From an uncultured Elusimicrobiales bacterium (lineage in GTDB: Bacteria; Elusimicrobiota; Elusimicrobia; Elusimicrobiales; Elusimicrobiaceae), in assembly GCA_934662565.1 (NCBI GenBank), contig CAKUKI010000003.1:1-64000 (forward strand): DNA of 64,000 bases, read 5' to 3'. Shown here piece after piece: positions 43,681 through 51,747 of this stretch. The notes below the pieces were generated by a model. It did no database searches. It was not told where the DNA came from and saw only the letters and a program-made list of their open reading frames with translations. Positions within the stretch are counted from its first letter, which is position 1, and every line of letters starts with the position of its first letter. The position numbers and the translations under genes are program-made.

Positions 43681-43714
43681 AAAACGGCCCCAAATTTTAG
43701 TTTGGGGCCGTTTT
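43681..43714. terminator. Bidirectional terminator
   Basis: AAAACGGCCCCAAA (43681-43694) is exactly complementary to TTTGGGGCCGTTTT (43701-43714). It lies between the convergent HAD gene and the CNNM transporter gene and should work in both directions. Confidence 0.9.
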
Positions 43715-43732
43715 ATAGTATAGATTATGCGG

Positions 43733-45031
43733 TTAAACTATATCCGCCTTGGTTATGACGGTTTCCATAACGCGGTGTCGGCGGAATTTGCGCGGTGTCA
43801 CGCATAGGCCGTCGGTCATAATTTTATCTTCTTTTTGTATGGGGCGGCCCAACTTTTGTTCCGTCCATTTTTCTACGGAAATTTTAGCCAACTGCACCGG
43901 TACCGGCATATTGAGCGCGCTGTAAACATCCGCCATATTGGCGGCGGCACTGGCAATTACGCCGTTGCCAAACGGGCGGATATAGGCGGTGAAAAAATCG
44001 TATTCGTCTTCAATCTCGCCCACCATTTCTTCAAAGATATCTTCCAGCGTAAGAATCCCCGTAATTTGGTTTTTATCCGTCACCAAACAAATATGCTGGT
44101 GGGTTTTAATCAGTTTTTCAAGCGCGGTGGAAATAAGCGTATCGGCCGATAAGCTGATAATGGGCCGCACAATGGAGCGCGCACTGGTGGGTTTGCCGGC
44201 GGATACTTTGGTCGCTTGGAAGATATCCTTAAAATTAAGATACCCGATAATGCTTTGCACGTTATTGGGGTCTTCGCACACGGGGAAGCGGGTGTGCATA
44301 TCCATGTGTGCTTTTATGTAAGTATCGGCAATAGAATCGTTGGCGTATAAAATATATACTTGCTCCAGCGGTACTTGTATTTCGCGTATGCTGCGTATGC
44401 AAAATAGCGCGCTGGACATTACTATTTTTTCTTCCGCCTTGCCAAATAAGCGCGAGGACGACGCAATAGCTACCGCGGTGCGCAAATCGGCAATGGCGGC
44501 TTTTTGGGCTTCGCGCGGGTCTTGTTCTTGTTGGAAAGATTTTTTAGTGAAAAATTTTACAATCGCCTCCATAATGCGCACAATGGGGAACAACACCGCA
44601 TACATTACGCGCATGGCGGGGGAAAGCTGAAGCACTACCCATTCTTTATTTTTAATGGCAAAGGTTTTGGGGGTCAGCTCCGCAAATACAATGGTAATAA
44701 AACTAAGCGGCAGCACTACAAACGCCATGGATAATGCGTCCGCCAAGCGTTTGGGCAAGGCAAACCACTCCTGTAATTTTGGGGCGAAGGCTTCGTCCGC
44801 GCTGGCCCCGCCGCAGGCCGCCGCAATCGCACCCACTAGCGTTATTCCAATTTGCACCACGGCCAAACTGCCTTCCATGTGGTCTTTCATAAACAGGGCG
44901 GAATCGGCCCCTGCTTTTTTTTCTTGTGCTAAAATGGAAAGTTTCGTGCGCGAAACGGACGCTAACGCCATTTCATACGCGGCTAACAGCGCGTTTAAGG
45001 CTAACATTAAAAGAATAATCAGTATCGTCAT
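43733..45031 (-). CDS. CNNM/CorC-family membrane protein with CBS domains
   Basis: A 432-residue inner-membrane protein of the family often annotated as hemolysin C or magnesium/cobalt efflux. The N-terminal DUF21 domain has about four hydrophobic helices (about 1-25, 58-80, 92-115, 138-160). Two CBS domains follow (about 205-325; IIGYLNFKDIF and ITGILTLEDIFEEMVGEIED), then a C-terminal CorC-like domain. It probably moves Mg2+ or senses divalent ions. Direct haemolytic activity is not implied. It stands alone and is convergent with the HAD gene. Confidence 0.88.
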   Translation of the reverse strand: MTILIILLMLALNALLAAYEMALASVSRTKLSILAQEKKAGADSALFMKDHMEGSLAVVQIGITLVGAIAAACGGASADEAFAPKLQEWFALPKRLADALSMAFVVLPLSFITIVFAELTPKTFAIKNKEWVVLQLSPAMRVMYAVLFPIVRIMEAIVKFFTKKSFQQEQDPREAQKAAIADLRTAVAIASSSRLFGKAEEKIVMSSALFCIRSIREIQVPLEQVYILYANDSIADTYIKAHMDMHTRFPVCEDPNNVQSIIGYLNFKDIFQATKVSAGKPTSARSIVRPIISLSADTLISTALEKLIKTHQHICLVTDKNQITGILTLEDIFEEMVGEIEDEYDFFTAYIRPFGNGVIASAAANMADVYSALNMPVPVQLAKISVEKWTEQKLGRPIQKEDKIMTDGLCVTPRKFRRHRVMETVITKADIV

Positions 45032-45084
45032 ACTTATAGTCTAGCAAAAAGAATTTTGCTAGACAAAATAACCTCTTATCCCGT

Positions 45085-45112
45085 TTGACCGGCGGCGCAG
45101 ATAAATTATACA
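45085..45112 (+). promoter_or_regulatory. copA promoter
   Basis: TTGACC (45085-45090) and TATACA (45107-45112) are spaced by 16 bases, directly upstream of the CsoR-type site at 45121-45138. Confidence 0.55.
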
Positions 45113-45120
45113 GTATATAC

Positions 45121-45138
45121 TACACCCCCGAGGGGTAT
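45121..45138 (+). promoter_or_regulatory. CsoR-type operator
   Basis: TACACCCCCGAGGGGTAT is close to the CsoR consensus of C-rich and G-rich half-sites flanked by TA (ATACCCC reads from the right side). It lies just after the copA -10 box and 6 bases before the ATG, where a bound repressor would block transcription. The csoR gene is two genes along in the same operon, so copper-controlled autoregulation is likely. Confidence 0.7.
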
Positions 45139-45143
45139 TAATT

Positions 45144-47576
45144 ATGAACCAAAAACAAAAATTTTTTATTACTGGTATGACATGCGCCGCCTGTGCCGCC
45201 CATGTGGAGCATGCGGCCCTTTCTGTGTCGGGCGTAAAAACGGCGGCAGTGAATTTGTTGCAAAACCAATTAACATTAACGGTAGCGGCGGGCTTTGACG
45301 CACAAGCCTTAAACCTTGCCATAGCGGCCGCCGGATATGGCGTAGCGGCTCCGGCAAAGCAGGCGGACCGGCAGGAAGAGTTCGCCCTCAAAAAGCGTTT
45401 TTGGTTTAGCGTGGCTTTTTTACTGCCGCTTTTATATGTTTCTATGGGTTCCATGCTGGGTTGGGTGCCCGAAAAAATAGTGCAAAATCCCGCTGTTTTT
45501 GCCGGAATACAAGGTATGCTTGCGCTCCCGGTGCTGTGGCTCAACCGCGCTTTTTTTACGCGCGGGGGAAAACTTTTACTAGCGGGTGCGCCCAATATGG
45601 ATAGTTTAGTGGCCTTGGGCTCCGGCGCGGCGTTTATTTCCGGCGTGTGGGCGTTGGTGCAAATCTTGCAAAGCGGGCAATCCTTGCAAGCGTTATATTT
45701 TGAGTCTTCCGCCATGATTTTAACGCTGGTCACTTTGGGCAAATGGTTGGAAGCACGCGCCAAAGGCAAAACAACGGCGGCGGTGGCGGCATTGGTGGCG
45801 CTCGTGCCGCAAGAAGCTGTGCGGCTTGAAAACGGGAGAGAAGTGCGTATTGCGGCAGAAAAAGTCCGGTCGGGAGACACGCTTGTAGTGCGTGCCGGCA
45901 GCCGTATAGCGGCGGACGGAATGGTGATAAGCGGTTCCGGCGCGGTGGACGAATCCGCCTTGACGGGGGAAAGTGTGCCCGTGGAAAAAGTGTCCGGTGC
46001 GCGGGTGGCGGCGGGTACTATCAATACGGAAGGTTATTTTGAAATGCGCGCTTTGCATACAGGGGCAGATACCGCATTAGCCGCCATTATTAAACTGGTG
46101 GAAGATGCTAACGCTTCCAAAGCGCCCATTGCCCGCTTGGCAGATAAAGTGAGTGCGGTTTTTGTGCCGGTGGTATTGGGGGTGGCCCTTTGCACGTTGG
46201 CCGGGTGGTTGGTAGCCGGAGCCTCGTTTGAGGTGGCTTTACAGCGTTTTATTGCGGTACTGGTGATTGCTTGCCCGTGTGCGCTGGGCCTAGCCACTCC
46301 AACGGCTATTATGGTGGGTACGGGCGTGGGGGCGCGGCGCGGCATTTTAATCAAATCGGCGGCGGCTTTGGAGCGCGCCGGTCGGGTTTCTTGTGTGGTG
46401 TTGGATAAAACCGGCACGTTGACGGAAAATGCCCCGCAAGTGGCTGCTTTTGCCTTGGCGGAAGGGGAAGATACAAGCCATTTTTGGCAGGTATGCGCAA
46501 GTGTGGAAAAACCTTCCCAGCATCCGTTTGCGCAAGCGGTTGTAAAAGCGGCGGCCCAACAAGGGCAAACCCCTTTCCCTGTAGAACAATTTGAAGTGAT
46601 TGCCGGCGGCGGGGTGCGTGCGCGGCGGAGAGGCCGTTGGATTTTTGGCGCTAGTGAGGCGTTTGCGGCCCGTCAGGCAACGCTTCCCGCTGGGCTTAAA
46701 ACGCAGGCGGCTCACTGGGCGGAACAAGGCAAAACGCCTTTTTGGATAGGGGAAGAAATGCGCATTTTGGGGGTGCTTGCCTTGTCTGCTCCGTTGCGCC
46801 CGTCCGCCTGTCCGGCAGTGCAAACTTTGCAAAAAATGGGCTTAAAAGTTTGTTTGCTGACGGGGGATAACGCGCGGACGGCTCACGCGGTGGCCCAACA
46901 AGCCGGTATTCAAACGGTTTATGCCGGAGTCTTGCCGCAAGGAAAGGAAGAAATCCTGCGCCGTTTGCAAAGCCAAGGGGAAACGGTGGCTATGGTGGGC
47001 GACGGCATAAATGATGCCCCAGCGCTGGCGCGGGCTGATGTGGGTTTGGCCATAGGGGCCGGAACGGACGTTGCGTTGGAATCGGCCGATATTGTGCTGG
47101 TGCGTGGGGATTTGCGCACGGTGCCCGCCGCGTTGCAATTAAGTCGTGCGGTGCTAGGCAACATCCGGCAAAATTTATTTTGGGCGTTTTTTTATAACGT
47201 GCTAGGTATTCCGCTGGCCGCCGGAGTGTTTTACCCGTTGTTCGGCTGGCAGTTAAACCCCATGTTTGCGGCGGCGGCCATGAGTGCCAGCTCCGTATTT
47301 GTACTTTCAAACGCGTTGCGTTTGCGGTTTTTTAAGCCGGTTTTTTATCCGGCGGGAGAAAAAAATATGCAGAAAATAATGAAAGTAAACGGTATGATGT
47401 GTATGCACTGCGCCGGACGGGTGGAAAGCGCCTTGACGGCTTTAGACGGTGTAAAAACGGCAAAAGTAAATTTGCCCACCCAACAAGTGACTATTACCCT
47501 CGTGCACGCAGTGCCGGATGATACCTTAAAAGCGGCGGTGGAAAAAGCCGGCTACCGCGTGGACGAAATTGCATAA
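45144..47576 (+). CDS. copA: Copper-exporting P-type ATPase with an extra C-terminal HMA domain
   Basis: Pumps Cu(I) out of the cytoplasm. The 810-residue protein has an N-terminal metal-binding domain (GMTCAACAAH, about 12-21), the membrane metal site CPCALGLATPTA (about 376), phosphorylation site DKTGTLTE (about 419) and hinge GDGINDAPALARADVG (about 620). Unusually, a second complete metal-binding domain follows the last membrane helices: NGMMCMHCAGRVE at about 750. It looks like a copZ chaperone gene fused in frame to the end of copA. csoR and nadE follow; the CsoR-type operator lies just upstream. Confidence 0.95.
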   Translation: MNQKQKFFITGMTCAACAAHVEHAALSVSGVKTAAVNLLQNQLTLTVAAGFDAQALNLAIAAAGYGVAAPAKQADRQEEFALKKRFWFSVAFLLPLLYVSMGSMLGWVPEKIVQNPAVFAGIQGMLALPVLWLNRAFFTRGGKLLLAGAPNMDSLVALGSGAAFISGVWALVQILQSGQSLQALYFESSAMILTLVTLGKWLEARAKGKTTAAVAALVALVPQEAVRLENGREVRIAAEKVRSGDTLVVRAGSRIAADGMVISGSGAVDESALTGESVPVEKVSGARVAAGTINTEGYFEMRALHTGADTALAAIIKLVEDANASKAPIARLADKVSAVFVPVVLGVALCTLAGWLVAGASFEVALQRFIAVLVIACPCALGLATPTAIMVGTGVGARRGILIKSAAALERAGRVSCVVLDKTGTLTENAPQVAAFALAEGEDTSHFWQVCASVEKPSQHPFAQAVVKAAAQQGQTPFPVEQFEVIAGGGVRARRRGRWIFGASEAFAARQATLPAGLKTQAAHWAEQGKTPFWIGEEMRILGVLALSAPLRPSACPAVQTLQKMGLKVCLLTGDNARTAHAVAQQAGIQTVYAGVLPQGKEEILRRLQSQGETVAMVGDGINDAPALARADVGLAIGAGTDVALESADIVLVRGDLRTVPAALQLSRAVLGNIRQNLFWAFFYNVLGIPLAAGVFYPLFGWQLNPMFAAAAMSASSVFVLSNALRLRFFKPVFYPAGEKNMQKIMKVNGMMCMHCAGRVESALTALDGVKTAKVNLPTQQVTITLVHAVPDDTLKAAVEKAGYRVDEIA

Positions 47577-47585
47577 GGAGCCTGT

Positions 47586-47846
47586 ATGCAAGCGGACCCT
47601 AAAAAAATTACACGTTTATTAAAAACCGCCCGCGGGCAGGTGGACGGCGTATTAAAAATGGTGGAAGAAAACCGCTATTGTGTGGATATTGTCAACCAAC
47701 TCTTAGCGGCAGAGGCGGTTTTGCGCCGTGCCCATTGTGAGGTTTTACGCGCACACTTGGCGCATTGTGTGGCGGATTCTCTCGGCCCCGCCGCGCAAGA
47801 AAAAACGGCCGAAATGATTGCTATAATTGATAAAATATCCAAGTAA
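47586..47846 (+). CDS. csoR: Copper-sensing repressor CsoR
   Basis: Small all-helical repressor that leaves DNA when it binds Cu(I). The 86 residues match the family. The metal ligands are Cys in NRYCVDI (about 35) and the His-x3-Cys pair in HLAHC (about 59-63), giving the Cu-type Cys-His-Cys set. It lies 9 bases after copA and should repress the operator at 45121, which controls its own operon. The nickel and formaldehyde relatives (RcnR, FrmR) have other ligand sets, so the copper assignment is good. Confidence 0.93.
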   Translation: MQADPKKITRLLKTARGQVDGVLKMVEENRYCVDIVNQLLAAEAVLRRAHCEVLRAHLAHCVADSLGPAAQEKTAEMIAIIDKISK

Positions 47847-47870
47847 GGGGTACTCCCCAAGGATTTGAAT

Positions 47871-49796
47871 ATGCAAAATTACGGTTTTATCAAGGTGGCG
47901 GCGGCTATTCCCGCCGTAAAAGTGGCCAACTGCGCATATAACGCGCAGGAAATGGAAAAATTAATCCGCCAAGCGGCCGGAGCCGGTGCGCGGGTGGTGG
48001 TGTTTCCGGAGCTAAGTTTAACGGGATACACCTGTGGGGATTTGTTTTTGCAACCGGCATTAATCCGTGCGGCAGAGGCGGCGTTGGCAGATTTGCTCCG
48101 GCGCACCGCCACAGAGGACATTGTTTTTATTGCCGGTTGTCCGGTTGCCGCGGGCAGTGCGCTCCTTAACGCAGCCGTAGTTTGCTACCAAGGGAAAATT
48201 TGCGGCGTGGTGCCTAAAACCTATCTGCCCAATTATAAAGAATTTTACGAAAAACGCTGGTTTGTATCTGCCGAAGATTGGACGGGCGGAGAGGTCACTT
48301 TGTGCGGGCAGTGCGTGCGTGCGGGGGCGGATTTGTTGTTTCAAGCGTCCGGCGCCGTGTTTGGGGTAGAAGTGTGCGAAGATTTATGGTCTTGCATACC
48401 GCCCAGTTCACAAGCCGCGTTGCAAGGGGCCGAAATTATTTTTAATTTGTCCGCGTCTGATTCTTTAGCGGGCAAAAGCCGTTATTTACGCAGTTTGGTG
48501 GCCCAGCAATCGGCCCGCGGGTTGTGCGCGTATGTTTACACCTCCGGCGGGTTTGGGGAATCCTCTACCGATTTAACCTTTGGCGGCAACGCCCTTATTT
48601 ACGAAGACGGCACCTTACTGGCCGAGGCCCAGCCGTACAGCCTTTCCCCCCAACTGATTATGAGTGAAATAGATGTGGAGGCGTTGCGCACGGAGCGCCG
48701 CGCCAACACGACCTTCGCCACGGATAGCGCCCACGCCACCCTAGAGCCGTATGCGGTACTGGATTGCGGGCAAGCGCCTGCGGCGGGGGTGACGCTGACG
48801 CGCCCTGTATCTTGCACTCCGTTTATCCCGCAAGGAGCGGCATTGGACGAAAACTGCCAAGAGGTGTTGGAAATCCAATCTTTAGGGTTAGCCAAACGCC
48901 TGAGCCATACCGGCGCCCAAAAAGCGGTCATTGGGGTTTCCGGCGGGTTGGACTCCACACTGGCACTGTTGGTTTGCGTGCGCGCTTTTGATAAACTAGG
49001 CCTTGCCCATAGTGGCATTATCGGGGTGACTATGCCCGGTTTTGGCACCACGGGCCGCACCTATCAAAACGCGCTGGCCCTCATGAACGCATTAAAAATA
49101 ACCGTGCGGGAAATTTCCATTAAAGCAGCGTGTTTGCAACATTTTAAGGATATTTCCCACCCGACGGATAAGCACGACACTACTTACGAAAACGCCCAAG
49201 CGCGCGAGCGCACCCAAGTATTAATGGACGTTGCCAACCAGACCGGCGGGCTGGTAATTGGCACGGGGGATTTATCGGAACTGGCTTTGGGGTGGGCGAC
49301 CTATAATGGGGACCAGATGTCTATGTACGGGGTGAATGCCAGCGTGCCTAAAACACTGGTCAAGCATTTGGTAAAATGGGTGGCCGCGCGGGAAGAAGAA
49401 AGCGTGCGCAAACTGCTTTTAGATATTGCCGATACGCCTATCAGCCCGGAGTTGTTGCCCGCGGACGCTAAAGGCCAAATTGTCCAAAAGACGGAAGATT
49501 TAGTCGGCCCGTATGAACTGCATGATTTTTATTTGTACCACTTCTTGCGGCGCGGGTTTAGTCCGGCTAAAATTTATTTTTTGGCTTGCTATGCGTTCCG
49601 GGGGGAGTATACGCCGGAGGTTATCAAAAAATGGCTGGTCACCTTTATCCGGCGCTTTTTTGCCCAGCAGTTTAAGCGCTCCTGTATGCCGGACGGCCCG
49701 AAAGTGGGCTCTGTATCCCTCTCCCCGCGGGGGGATTGGCGTATGCCCAGTGATGCGTGTAGCCAAGTGTGGCTGCAAGAGGCAGAAAACTTATAA
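47871..49796 (+). CDS. nadE: Glutamine-dependent NAD synthetase
   Basis: Makes NAD from deamido-NAD with glutamine as nitrogen donor. The 641-residue protein joins an N-terminal nitrilase-type glutaminase (FPELSLTGYTC with the Glu, PKTYLPNYKEFYE with the Lys, GVEVCEDLW with the Cys near 167) to a C-terminal synthetase with IGVSGGLDSTLALL (about 360). I chose ATG at 47871 because AAGG sits 9-12 bases upstream; an in-frame TTG lies two codons earlier. It is 24 bases after csoR and may be read from the copA promoter, although its need is not copper-linked. Confidence 0.94.
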   Translation: MQNYGFIKVAAAIPAVKVANCAYNAQEMEKLIRQAAGAGARVVVFPELSLTGYTCGDLFLQPALIRAAEAALADLLRRTATEDIVFIAGCPVAAGSALLNAAVVCYQGKICGVVPKTYLPNYKEFYEKRWFVSAEDWTGGEVTLCGQCVRAGADLLFQASGAVFGVEVCEDLWSCIPPSSQAALQGAEIIFNLSASDSLAGKSRYLRSLVAQQSARGLCAYVYTSGGFGESSTDLTFGGNALIYEDGTLLAEAQPYSLSPQLIMSEIDVEALRTERRANTTFATDSAHATLEPYAVLDCGQAPAAGVTLTRPVSCTPFIPQGAALDENCQEVLEIQSLGLAKRLSHTGAQKAVIGVSGGLDSTLALLVCVRAFDKLGLAHSGIIGVTMPGFGTTGRTYQNALALMNALKITVREISIKAACLQHFKDISHPTDKHDTTYENAQARERTQVLMDVANQTGGLVIGTGDLSELALGWATYNGDQMSMYGVNASVPKTLVKHLVKWVAAREEESVRKLLLDIADTPISPELLPADAKGQIVQKTEDLVGPYELHDFYLYHFLRRGFSPAKIYFLACYAFRGEYTPEVIKKWLVTFIRRFFAQQFKRSCMPDGPKVGSVSLSPRGDWRMPSDACSQVWLQEAENL

Positions 49797-49802
49797 TAAC
49801 CC

Positions 49803-49831
49803 AAAGGCCGCCCCCAAAGCGGCCTTTTTTA
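49803..49831 (+). terminator. nadE terminator
   Basis: AAAGGCCGC (49803-49811) pairs with GCGGCCTTT (49819-49827), followed by TTT. It ends the copA-csoR-nadE operon. Confidence 0.88.
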
Positions 49832-49841
49832 TGGTGTATTT

Positions 49842-49876
49842 TGAAAAACCCCGAGGCCTTGTAAAAAGCCTCGGGG
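49842..49876 (-). terminator. deoB terminator
   Basis: On the minus strand CCCCGAGGC (49876-49868) pairs with GCCTCGGGG (49857-49849), followed by TTTTTC. It lies 19 bases beyond the deoB stop. Confidence 0.88.
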
Positions 49877-49895
49877 TGGATAGCGTTTTTAGCGG

Positions 49896-51104
49896 TTAGT
49901 CTTTTAAGAAACTCTTGCCGTATTTCAGCGGTTCCAAACCAAAGAAGTCCGCCGCCGTTTGGCCTAGGTCCGCATACGTCTCGCGCCCACCCAAAAAAGC
50001 GGGTTTTACTTGCGGGCCGAACATAATTACGGGCACGTGTTCGCGGGTGTGGTCGGTGCCTTTGTAAGTCGGGTCGCAACCGTGGTCGGCCGTAATAAAT
50101 ACAATATCGTTGGGCCCCAACAGGGCGGCCAGTTCCGGCAGGCGGGTGTCAAAGTATTCCAGCCCGCTTGCGTAGCCTTCCACGTCGCGGCGGTGGCCCC
50201 ACGCCATATCAAAATCCACAAAGTTGGTAAAAATCAAACTGCCGGGCGCGGCATTTTTTACTTCTTCCAACGTGGTGTCCCACAGTTCGGTGAGTCCGCT
50301 TGCTTTTACCGCGCGCGTAATGCCTTGTTTGGCAAAAATGTCCGAAATTTTCCCCACGGAAATAACCTGCCCGCCCGCATTTTTGATGGCATCTAACAAG
50401 GTGGGCATAGGCGGCGTGACGGAATAGTCGTGCCGGTTTTTGGTGCGCTTAAATTCTCCCACTTTTTCGCCTTCAAACGGGCGCGCAATCACGCGGGCGA
50501 TATTGTAAGGCTTTACATATTTGAAAGCAATTTCGCACACTTTGTATAAGCGCTCCAACCCAAAATGTTTTTCGTGCGCGGCAATTTGAAAAACGCTGTC
50601 GGCGGAGGTGTAGCAAATCGGTTTTCCGGTTTTGATGTGTTCTTCGCCCAGTTCATCTATAATAGCGGTGCCGGAGGCGGCTTTGTCCCCCAGAATGCCG
50701 GATAGGCCGGCTTCTTTGCAAATTTTTTCTATCAGTTCCGGCGGGAAAGAGGGATAATCCGGCTTGAAATAACCCCAATCAAACTGCACAGGGCAGCCGG
50801 CCATTTCCCAGTGGCCGGAGGAGGTGTCTTTGCCGTGGCTGATTTCCCGCATGAAACCGTATTTGGACGGCAAGCTTACAAGTGCCGGCCCTTGGGCTCC
50901 GGCGGCGGGTACTTTGCCGGTGGAGGCCTCGGCCGCTTTGAATAACCCCAGAACAGCTAAATTGGGCAAATTTAAGTGCCCGCGCGCGGCGGCAATGTGG
51001 CCCAGCGTGTCGGCCCCTTGGTCGTCAAACTTGGCGGCATCTTCCGCCCCGCCGATACCAAAGGAATCCATCATTAAAATAACGGCTTTACCTTGTTTGT
51101 TCAT
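49896..51104 (-). CDS. deoB: Phosphopentomutase
   Basis: Interconverts ribose- or deoxyribose-1-phosphate and the 5-phosphate in nucleoside breakdown. The 402-residue protein starts MNKQGKAVILMMDSFGIGGAED, with the metal Asp near residue 13. The other metal ligands are in FITADHGCDPTYKGTDHTREHVP near residue 340. I chose the ATG at 51104, preceded by GGGAGG; the frame is open 20 codons further but without support. It could use nucleosides released by the periplasmic 5'-nucleotidase, but the two are not co-transcribed. Confidence 0.95.
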   Translation of the reverse strand: MNKQGKAVILMMDSFGIGGAEDAAKFDDQGADTLGHIAAARGHLNLPNLAVLGLFKAAEASTGKVPAAGAQGPALVSLPSKYGFMREISHGKDTSSGHWEMAGCPVQFDWGYFKPDYPSFPPELIEKICKEAGLSGILGDKAASGTAIIDELGEEHIKTGKPICYTSADSVFQIAAHEKHFGLERLYKVCEIAFKYVKPYNIARVIARPFEGEKVGEFKRTKNRHDYSVTPPMPTLLDAIKNAGGQVISVGKISDIFAKQGITRAVKASGLTELWDTTLEEVKNAAPGSLIFTNFVDFDMAWGHRRDVEGYASGLEYFDTRLPELAALLGPNDIVFITADHGCDPTYKGTDHTREHVPVIMFGPQVKPAFLGGRETYADLGQTAADFFGLEPLKYGKSFLKD

Positions 51105-51230
51105 GCAACGCCTCCCAATGATAAAAGTTTTCTTTATTATAGCTTTATTTGCGGGCAAAAACATCTAGTATATATTGCCTTTTGAAAGGAGCGTATTATT
51201 AATGATATGATTTGAAAAAGGGGGCCGATT

Positions 51231-51737
51231 ATGAATAAAGCTTACGAAAATATGCGTAATTTTTGGTTAGACGTAAAAAATTTGGAAAACCGCAAAGGCA
51301 TTATGGAACTGGGCGCGGATAAAATTTCCGTAGCCGGAGTGGAAATGCCGGTGCCGGACGGAAACCAAACCAAATATTTGTTGGTGGCTACCAACTCGCT
51401 GGGGGATTGCAGTTTATATTTTGAAAATAACAGCAAAAGCGGTTTAGGCGGAATGATTGGCGGCCACGGGGACGAAAAAATGCAAACCGTTGCCGCGCAC
51501 ATGTTGGCGCACGCCAGCAAATTAACCGCACAGATGAGCGTGGACGAAAAATTGCCTGTTCCGGCGGCGGGGTGCGTGCGGTTGTTTGCCGTAGCCAAAA
51601 ATAAAATTTTTCACATAGAACTACCGGAAGCGGAGGCGCGCAACGCGCAAAATCCGTTCTATCCTATGTTTGCCTATTCTCAACAGTTGATTGGCTCTTT
51701 CCGCGCACAGGCACAGGAACACCCCGCCCATTGTTAG
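51231..51737 (+). CDS. Conserved-looking protein of unknown function
   Basis: A 168-residue soluble protein I do not recognise. There is no signal peptide or membrane segment. It has a beta-rich middle (KYLLVATNSLGDCSLYFEN), a glycine-rich turn SGLGGMIGGHGDEKMQ and a C-terminal helical part. The ATG follows AAAGGGGG. Only 10 bases separate it from the pseudo-GGDEF/EAL gene, so the two are probably co-transcribed and may act together. The function is open. Confidence 0.6.
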   Translation: MNKAYENMRNFWLDVKNLENRKGIMELGADKISVAGVEMPVPDGNQTKYLLVATNSLGDCSLYFENNSKSGLGGMIGGHGDEKMQTVAAHMLAHASKLTAQMSVDEKLPVPAAGCVRLFAVAKNKIFHIELPEAEARNAQNPFYPMFAYSQQLIGSFRAQAQEHPAHC

Positions 51738-51747
51738 GAGGTTTTTT

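Noticed and set aside
47847..47860. GGGGTACTCCCC between csoR and nadE as a second CsoR site
   Set aside because: The half-sites are in the wrong order (G-rich first), and it overlaps the nadE ribosome site region.
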